Source: Nonomuraea rhodomycinica
GTDB taxonomy: Bacteria; Actinomycetota; Actinomycetes; Streptosporangiales; Streptosporangiaceae
Length of the DNA stretch: 64,000 nucleotides
Direction: 5' to 3'
NCBI RefSeq assembly: GCF_013363995.1
Contig: NZ_JABWGO010000010.1
Location: 248,001 to 312,000, forward strand
Positions 59,411-64,000 of the stretch are shown here, piece by piece. The position numbers and the translations under genes were made by a program. Under the pieces are notes generated by a model that was not told the origin of the DNA, made no database searches, and saw nothing but the letters and a program-made list of their open reading frames with translations. Position 1 is the stretch's first letter, and the number at the start of each line of letters is the position of its first letter.

Positions 59411-60229
59411 GTGTCCGGCACCACCTCGTTCCGCCGTATCGTCTCCCGCTCCGCCGTCGTCGCGGTGGCCGGCGCCGCCTGCCTCGCGGTCACCGCCGGG
59501 AGCGCCGGAGCGATCATCAACGGCTCCAGGCCCACCGAGTCCTACCCCTTCATGGCGACGATCCCGACCACGGCCCCCCTCATGGGCCTCACGGACGGCA
59601 ACTGCGGCGCGGCCCTGATCAACCCGCAGTGGGTCGTGACCGCGGCGCACTGCCTCGACCTGGAGATCGGCTCGATCCCGAAGGGTACGGTGCGCATCGG
59701 CAGCGACCGGCGGACGTCCGGCGGAACCGTCCGCAAGATCGCGCAGGCGTTCCTGCACCCGGACTACGCCCAGAACTCGCCGAACAAGAACGACATCGCG
59801 CTGGTCCGCCTGGACCGCCGGGTCGGCATCAAGCCCATCGAGATCGCCGACCAGGCGGGCCGGCCCGGCACGCCGACCCGGATCCTCGGCTTCGGCGTCA
59901 CGAGGTTCAGCACCGACCCGGCCGACTGGAAGATGACCGCGAAGCTGCGCCAGCTCGACACCCGCCGCGGCGCGGTATCCGAGTGCGGCCCCGGCTTCGC
60001 CGGCGACACTCGCCTGTGCACGATCAGCCGGAGGCCCAGGGCCATGGCCTGCAACGGCGACTCCGGCGGCCCCCAGATCCAGCGCGGCCGCGGTGGCCGC
60101 TGGGAACTCATCGGCGTCACCTCCGGCCCCGGCGCCGAGAGCCCCTCCTGCGAGCAGGGACCCGGCCTCTACACCGACGTGCCCGCCTACCGCGACTGGA
60201 TCGACAGGACCATCCGCGCGAACGGCTGA
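59411..60229 (+). CDS. Secreted trypsin-like serine protease (S1 family)
   Basis: The 272-residue protein has a signal peptide of about 35 residues. The mature form would begin IINGSRPTESYPFMA. The triad is present: His in VVTAAHC, Asp in NKNDIALVRL and Ser in CNGDSGGP. It is exported and cleaves proteins in the medium. GTG 59411 is used, with GAAGGG upstream. It converges on the M14 gene. Confidence 0.93.
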   Translation: MSGTTSFRRIVSRSAVVAVAGAACLAVTAGSAGAIINGSRPTESYPFMATIPTTAPLMGLTDGNCGAALINPQWVVTAAHCLDLEIGSIPKGTVRIGSDRRTSGGTVRKIAQAFLHPDYAQNSPNKNDIALVRLDRRVGIKPIEIADQAGRPGTPTRILGFGVTRFSTDPADWKMTAKLRQLDTRRGAVSECGPGFAGDTRLCTISRRPRAMACNGDSGGPQIQRGRGGRWELIGVTSGPGAESPSCEQGPGLYTDVPAYRDWIDRTIRANG

Positions 60230-60238
60230 GCCGCGGCC

Positions 60239-60273
60239 CGGCCGCCCCGGTCGGGTGCGGCCGGGGCGGGCCG
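60239..60273. terminator. Bidirectional terminator between convergent genes
   Basis: cggccgccccgg (60239-60250) and ccggggcgggccg (60261-60273) form a very GC-rich stem with a one-base bulge and a 10-base loop. It lies between the stops of the protease and the M14 gene. Confidence 0.75.
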
Positions 60274-60274
60274 G

Positions 60275-61594
60275 TCAGGAAAGGCGCGTCCGCCTGGCGG
60301 AGTCCGCAGCGAGCAGCGCCGCGCCGAGTTGCACGGCGACCAGCGAGCGCAGCGGGATCGGCGTGCCCATCGCCTCGGCCTCGGCCTCCTCGAACCACTC
60401 GTCGAAGCGCGCCCCGAGCCGGGCGCGCTCGGCCCGGACGGCCGGCGTCAGGTAGCCCGCGGCCAGCTCGGCGTCCAGCATGCGCAGGTAGGTGCCGCAG
60501 TACCTCAGCCGCATGAGATGCACGATCTGCCGGCTGCCGACCACCTCGGCCACCGTGGCCGGGCGGTCGGTGCCGGGAAGGCTCTCCCAGCCGCCGATGA
60601 ACTCGTCGTGGGCGCCGATGAAGTCCTCCAGCGCCCGGCGGAACGGGGAGCGTACCGTCAGGTCGCCCTTGACGCGGGCGAGGGAGGCGGCCAGCTCGGC
60701 GATCAGGGCGCGCTGCCCGGCCAGGGAGTCGCGGATCGCCTCGCCGTACTCCTGATCGGCAGGGGTCTGGTCGTCGACGCGGGGGTCGGCCCAGTAGGGC
60801 AGCTCGGTGACCAGGTGCAGGGCACCGAAGCGGTCGGCGTAGTCGACGCTGCCGCCGCCGATGCCGTACGTCGCGGCGAGCTCGGAGCCCCGCGGGCTCA
60901 GGTAGGCCGCCGGGCCGATCTGCACGGCGCCGGGCACCTCCGGCGGGCCCATGTGCAGAGGCAGACCCTCGGCGGTGGCGATGGCGGTCAGGCGGGCGGC
61001 GAGCGCCCGGTCGTCCCGGCTGAGGTAGTAGAACGCGCCCTGGAGCTCGCCGTTGTGCAGGGAGTAGACGAAGGCGGGCTTGACCTCGTCCATCAGCCGC
61101 ATCAGCGCCTCGGTCTCCGGCAGCGTGCGGTCGAAGAAGTAGTCCTCGCCGGTCAGCGGGAAGGTCCATTCGACCTGGTCCGCCTCCGCTGGGCGGTAGA
61201 AGTGCTCGGCACAGGCGCGGCGGTCGTTCGGGCGGGCGTACCAGCCCTCGTTGAGGCGGGCGCCGTCGGGGTCGGCGCACGGGACGAGGTGCCAGCGGAA
61301 GCCGAAGTCCTCCCGCAGCGCGGTGTCCTCGACGAGCTGGCGCAGCAGCGCGCTGACGGTGAGCGCGCCGATGGGCTCGTTGGGGTGGGGGCCGCCGATG
61401 ATCACGGCGTCGTGAGGGCCGGCGCCGATGGTCGCCGCGCGCAGCGGCTCGCCCAGGCGGGACGTGCCGATGCGGCGCAGGCGTACCAGGTCGGGGTGGG
61501 CGGCGGCGAGGTCGTCGAGCTCGGCGTGCATCTGGTCCACCATCGGGAACGCGGTGAAGTCGGGCACGCGGCTCATGTGGGAGGTGACGTCCAT
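60275..61594 (-). CDS. M14-family zinc carboxypeptidase
   Basis: The 439-residue cytoplasmic-type protein lacks a signal peptide. The zinc ligands are His70 and Glu73 in GGPHPNEP and the His of YSLHNGE. A Glu in LVTELPYW is a likely catalytic base. M14 enzymes remove C-terminal residues or split amide bonds, including gamma-D-Glu-DAP bonds in murein peptides (MpaA). It is divergent from a TetR gene across a palindromic operator, so it is probably under TetR control. Confidence 0.88.
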   Translation of the reverse strand: MDVTSHMSRVPDFTAFPMVDQMHAELDDLAAAHPDLVRLRRIGTSRLGEPLRAATIGAGPHDAVIIGGPHPNEPIGALTVSALLRQLVEDTALREDFGFRWHLVPCADPDGARLNEGWYARPNDRRACAEHFYRPAEADQVEWTFPLTGEDYFFDRTLPETEALMRLMDEVKPAFVYSLHNGELQGAFYYLSRDDRALAARLTAIATAEGLPLHMGPPEVPGAVQIGPAAYLSPRGSELAATYGIGGGSVDYADRFGALHLVTELPYWADPRVDDQTPADQEYGEAIRDSLAGQRALIAELAASLARVKGDLTVRSPFRRALEDFIGAHDEFIGGWESLPGTDRPATVAEVVGSRQIVHLMRLRYCGTYLRMLDAELAAGYLTPAVRAERARLGARFDEWFEEAEAEAMGTPIPLRSLVAVQLGAALLAADSARRTRLS

Positions 61595-61607
61595 TTTCGA
61601 GCCTCCT

Positions 61608-61641
61608 GATAATCTGGATTATTCTAGTAAATCAGATTATC
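61608..61641. promoter_or_regulatory. Palindromic operator between M14 and TetR genes
   Basis: GATAATCTG (61608-61616) and CAGATTATC (61633-61641) are perfect inverted arms of a 34-bp imperfect palindrome that also pairs at inner positions. It is AT-rich in a GC-rich setting and lies in the 69-base gap between the divergent starts. This is the natural site for the TetR protein. Confidence 0.75.
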
Positions 61642-61663
61642 TTTACGGCGTGCAGGAGATGTC

Positions 61664-62302
61664 ATGCGGCTGACCAGGGCGGAAAGCAAGGCCGCCAACA
61701 AGCGCGCGCTGATCGAGGCCGCGCGCGAGATCGTCGGCAGGGACGGCTCGAAGGCGAAGCTGGAGGACATCGCCGAGCTGGCCGGCCTGACCACGGGCGC
61801 GGTCTACTCCCTGTTCGGCGGCAAGAACGGGCTGTTGGCCGCCATGGTGGACGACTACGCCGGCCCGCTCGACCTGCGCACGGCCGAGACCGCTGGGGCT
61901 GGCAGGTCCGGCGGGTGCGAAGGGTCCGGCGGGCGGCTGGAGGAGGCGGTGGCCGAGGTCGCCCGCCGGTTCCTGCGCATGTCGGCCGACCCGCAGGCCG
62001 CCGGCATGCTGCTGTTCGAGACCCGCGTGCTCGACCTCGTGCTCGACGACTCCGACCTGCGCGGCAGGCTCAACGCCTCCATCAGGTCGACCGAGGCCGA
62101 CCTCGCCGCGCTGTTCACCGGCCGCCACCACGACGGCGGCGCCGTCACGGGCGAGCAGGCGCTCCGCCTGGCCCGCGCGCTGAAGGCCCTGCTGTCCGGG
62201 CTCGGCCAGGGCGTCGTGCTCGGCGCCTACGAGGCCGACGAGGGGTTCTTCGTCCAGACCGCCCAGGCGCTGATCACGCCGAAGGTGCTCGGCCCGGCCT
62301 AG
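61664..62302 (+). CDS. TetR-family transcriptional regulator
   Basis: The 212-residue protein has the N-terminal TetR HTH (KRALIEAAREIVGRDGSKAK, LEDIAELAGLTTGAVYSLFGG) and a helical ligand domain. It most likely represses itself and the M14 gene through the palindrome at 61608-61641. A Gly/Ser-rich insertion (TAGAGRSGGCEGSGG) loosens the first helices of the ligand domain. The inducer is unknown. Confidence 0.92.
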   Translation: MRLTRAESKAANKRALIEAAREIVGRDGSKAKLEDIAELAGLTTGAVYSLFGGKNGLLAAMVDDYAGPLDLRTAETAGAGRSGGCEGSGGRLEEAVAEVARRFLRMSADPQAAGMLLFETRVLDLVLDDSDLRGRLNASIRSTEADLAALFTGRHHDGGAVTGEQALRLARALKALLSGLGQGVVLGAYEADEGFFVQTAQALITPKVLGPA

Positions 62303-62453
62303 ATCACGGCCGGGGCTGCGGCGCGAGCACCCCGAGGAGGCCGCGCGATGGCGGGCCGCCCAGCGGGCCGCCCTGGGGGGCGCGCTCGCCCGCGGCTACC
62401 GGATCACCGCCTTCACCAGGGACGGCTGGTACGTGCTGGAGCGTGCGGCATGA
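62301..62453 (+). pseudogene. C-terminal gene fragment, possibly of a GNAT acyltransferase
   Basis: The frame ending at TGA 62451-62453 reads EHPEEAARWRAAQRAALGGA, then ARGYRITAFTRDGWYVLERA. It looks like the end of a real protein, and it overlaps the next gene's ATG by four bases in the usual ATGA manner. No start or body remains upstream, because the frame runs into the TetR gene. GNAT genes commonly precede N-acylamino-acid racemase genes, so this may be what is left of one. Confidence 0.45.
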
Positions 62454-63586
62454 GGATCGCCGAAGCCGAGCTGCACACGGTCGCGCTGCCGTTGCTCACC
62501 CCGTTCCGCACCTCGCTCGGCACGCAGACCGTGCGCAGGGCGCTGCTGGTGCGCTTGCGCGGCGCCGAGGGGGAGGAGGGCTGGGCCGAGTGCGTGGCCG
62601 ACGACGAGCCCACCTACAGCCCCGAGTACCTGGAGGGCGCGGCCGACCTCATCCGCCGCTTCCTGCTGCCCGCCCTGTTCGCGGTGCCCCGCCTCGACCC
62701 GGCCGGCGTCGCGCCCGTGCTGGCGCACCTGCGCGGCCATCCGATGGCCAAGGCCGCCGTCGAGACGGCCGTCCTGGACGCCGTGCTCAAGGCGCGCGGC
62801 CTGTCACTGGCCGCCTACTTGGGAGGGGTGCGGCCCAGCGTGCGCGTCGGCGTGTCGGTCGGCATCGCCGCCACCCTCGACGACCTGCTCGACACCGTGG
62901 ACCGGCACGTCGCCGCCGGGTACGCGCGGATCAAGCTCGAGATCGAGCCCGGCTGGGACGTGGAGCCGGTCCGGCTGGTGCGCGAGACGTTCGGCTCCGG
63001 CCTGATGCTCACCGCCGACGCCAACACCGCCGACGCCAACACCGCCGACGCCAACACCGCCTACGCCCGCCACCTGGCCCGCCTCGACGCGTACGGCCTG
63101 GCCCTGCTGGAACAGCCCTTCGCTCCGGACGACCTGCACGGCCACGCCCGGCTCGCCGCCCGCATGGACACGCCGATCTGCCTCAACGAGTCGATCACCT
63201 CGGCGCGCGCCGCCACCGCCGCGATCAGGGCGCGCGCCTGCTCGGTCATCAACATCAAGCCCGGCCGGGTCGGCGGCTATCTGGAGGCGCGCCGGATCCA
63301 CGACCTCGCCCAGGCCGCCGACGTTCCGGTGTGGTGCGGCGGGATGCTGGAGACCGGACTGGGCCGGGCGGCGAACCTGGCGCTGGCCAGCCTGCCCGGC
63401 TTCACGCTGCCCGGGGACATCTCGGCGACGGCCCGCTACTACGAGCGCGACCTCACCGCACCCGTGGAGCTGACGGGCGGCTCCCTCACGGTGCCCGACG
63501 GCCCCGGGACCGGCGTCGCCCCGGACCCGGACGCCCTGACGGCGTTCACCGTCGAGCCGCCCGTACGCGTCACTCCCGCTCGGTGA
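62450..63586 (+). CDS. Enolase-superfamily protein, N-acylamino-acid racemase/OSBS type, with altered active site
   Basis: The 378-residue protein aligns along its length with N-succinylamino-acid racemases/o-succinylbenzoate synthases: CLxES, VNIKPGRVGGYLEARR, WCGGMLETGLGRAAN and ASLPGFTLPGD. Key residues are changed. The KxK motif is Lys162-x-Glu164. The third metal ligand, normally Asp in LDES, is Asn246 (CLNES). The first metal loop DANTA occurs three times in tandem (Asp190, 195, 200). Lys270 and Glu221 are present. Normal catalysis is therefore doubtful. ATG 62450 overlaps the upstream fragment. Confidence 0.88.
   Translation: MRIAEAELHTVALPLLTPFRTSLGTQTVRRALLVRLRGAEGEEGWAECVADDEPTYSPEYLEGAADLIRRFLLPALFAVPRLDPAGVAPVLAHLRGHPMAKAAVETAVLDAVLKARGLSLAAYLGGVRPSVRVGVSVGIAATLDDLLDTVDRHVAAGYARIKLEIEPGWDVEPVRLVRETFGSGLMLTADANTADANTADANTAYARHLARLDAYGLALLEQPFAPDDLHGHARLAARMDTPICLNESITSARAATAAIRARACSVINIKPGRVGGYLEARRIHDLAQAADVPVWCGGMLETGLGRAANLALASLPGFTLPGDISATARYYERDLTAPVELTGGSLTVPDGPGTGVAPDPDALTAFTVEPPVRVTPAR
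63014..63058 (+). repeat. Three tandem 15-bp units at the metal-binding loop
   Basis: gccgacgccaacacc is repeated exactly three times in frame and codes ADANT three times. One copy is normal for the family, so two extra copies were inserted at the first metal ligand. Confidence 0.95.
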
Positions 63587-63700
63587 GGCCCGTCCGTCCT
63601 ACTCGGTGAGCAGGTCGATCAGGTGCTCGCGAACGACGACGCGAAGCCGTGTCAGCGCGATGTCAGGTCCATGTCGGGTCGCGGGGCCACGATTCCCGGC

Positions 63701-64000
63701 ATGGATACAGCAATGCAGCCGCCGGCCGACACCCGAGGCGCCCAGCCGAAGGGCTTCGTCGCGAAGCTCCTCGCCGACCGCCACTCCGTCCCGCTCTCCA
63801 TCGCACTGCACCTGGTGCCCGGCGCGGTCATCGTCGCCGTGTACGCGTTCGTCGCCGCCCCCCTGGTCCGGGCGATGAACTTCCCGATCTTCCTGGCCTG
63901 GGCCATCGCCCTCGCGGTCGTGCTCTTCCCGCTCCAGCTGTTCCTGCTGTGGCTGGGCAAGAAGAAGACCGGCCGCTTCACGATGAAAGGCGTCGTCCAC
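63701..64000 (+). CDS. Membrane protein, N-terminal part (runs off the right edge), possibly CPBP type
   Basis: The frame is open from ATG 63701 to the window end (100 codons). It reads a short polar lead, then LLADRHSVPLSIALHLVPGA and two hydrophobic segments (about 38-58 and 65-88) followed by LGKKKTGRFTMKGVV. The layout resembles the start of CPBP-family intramembrane proteases, but the catalytic motifs would lie outside the window. Confidence 0.6.
   Translation, partial: MDTAMQPPADTRGAQPKGFVAKLLADRHSVPLSIALHLVPGAVIVAVYAFVAAPLVRAMNFPIFLAWAIALAVVLFPLQLFLLWLGKKKTGRFTMKGVVH

Overview
The window is high-GC actinomycete DNA. GTG and TTG starts, four-base start/stop overlaps and GC-rich third codon positions are frequent. 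The gene content (korAB, a compact second nuo cluster, htpX, yajQ and an integrative element in tRNA-Tyr) suggests a filamentous actinomycete, possibly of the Streptosporangiales. That placement is inference from gene order and codon use. No search was run.

Layout. Positions 1-5.1 kb hold the start of a leftward NAD-dependent epimerase, the two-subunit 2-oxoacid:ferredoxin oxidoreductase korAB, and a secreted polysaccharide-deacetylase lipoprotein. Positions 5.2-21.2 kb hold a complex I cluster of order nuoA-B-C-H-[insertion]-I-J-K-L-M-N. It lacks nuoD, E, F and G, and it is split by a tandem-GNAT gene, about 0.7 kb of tandem repeats and an opposite-strand membrane Ser/Thr kinase. Five of its membrane or Fe-S subunits carry low-complexity insertions or tails, and the nuoL-nuoM junction is repeated five times at a period near 64 bp. 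With KorAB next door, a ferredoxin-fed complex is a reasonable but unproven idea.

Positions 21.3-26.7 kb hold a tightly overlapping polysaccharide locus: UDP-GlcNAc 2-epimerase, DUF2334-type deacetylase, a 52-residue membrane peptide, a processive GT2 synthase and a secreted LamG-like protein. A response regulator/histidine kinase pair follows, then an htpX-like protease, a beta-helix membrane protein, a Nudix hydrolase, a membrane-anchored HTH protein and yajQ.

Positions 32.9-47.6 kb are an integrative and conjugative element of the pSAM2/SLP1 kind (AICE) inserted at the 3' end of tRNA-Tyr. It has 105/106-bp att repeats, int-xis-rep-tra genes, a Pra-like activator and a GntR (KorSA-like) repressor with visible operators and promoter. 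It also carries an HTH regulator, a Nudix gene, a low-GC HNH nuclease and a large membrane NTPase with near-identical TPR repeats. The last two are the best candidates for a defence module.

Positions 47.6-51.2 kb are a scrapyard: a frameshifted integrase remnant homologous to the intact one, a tRNA-Gly-like 3' fragment, two CRISPR type I-E-like repeats without cas genes, a frameshifted zinc-ribbon gene and a metzincin C-terminal fragment. This points to earlier elements at the same site.

Positions 51.2-64 kb are ordinary chromosome. They hold an APC permease, YhfX-type PLP protein and ROK regulator; a LysR gene divergent from two SDRs and a SnoaL-like secreted protein; a trypsin-like protease; and an M14 carboxypeptidase divergent from a TetR gene across a clear palindrome. 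Next comes an enolase-superfamily protein of the N-acylamino-acid racemase/OSBS type with several altered active-site residues, and last the start of a membrane protein at the right edge.
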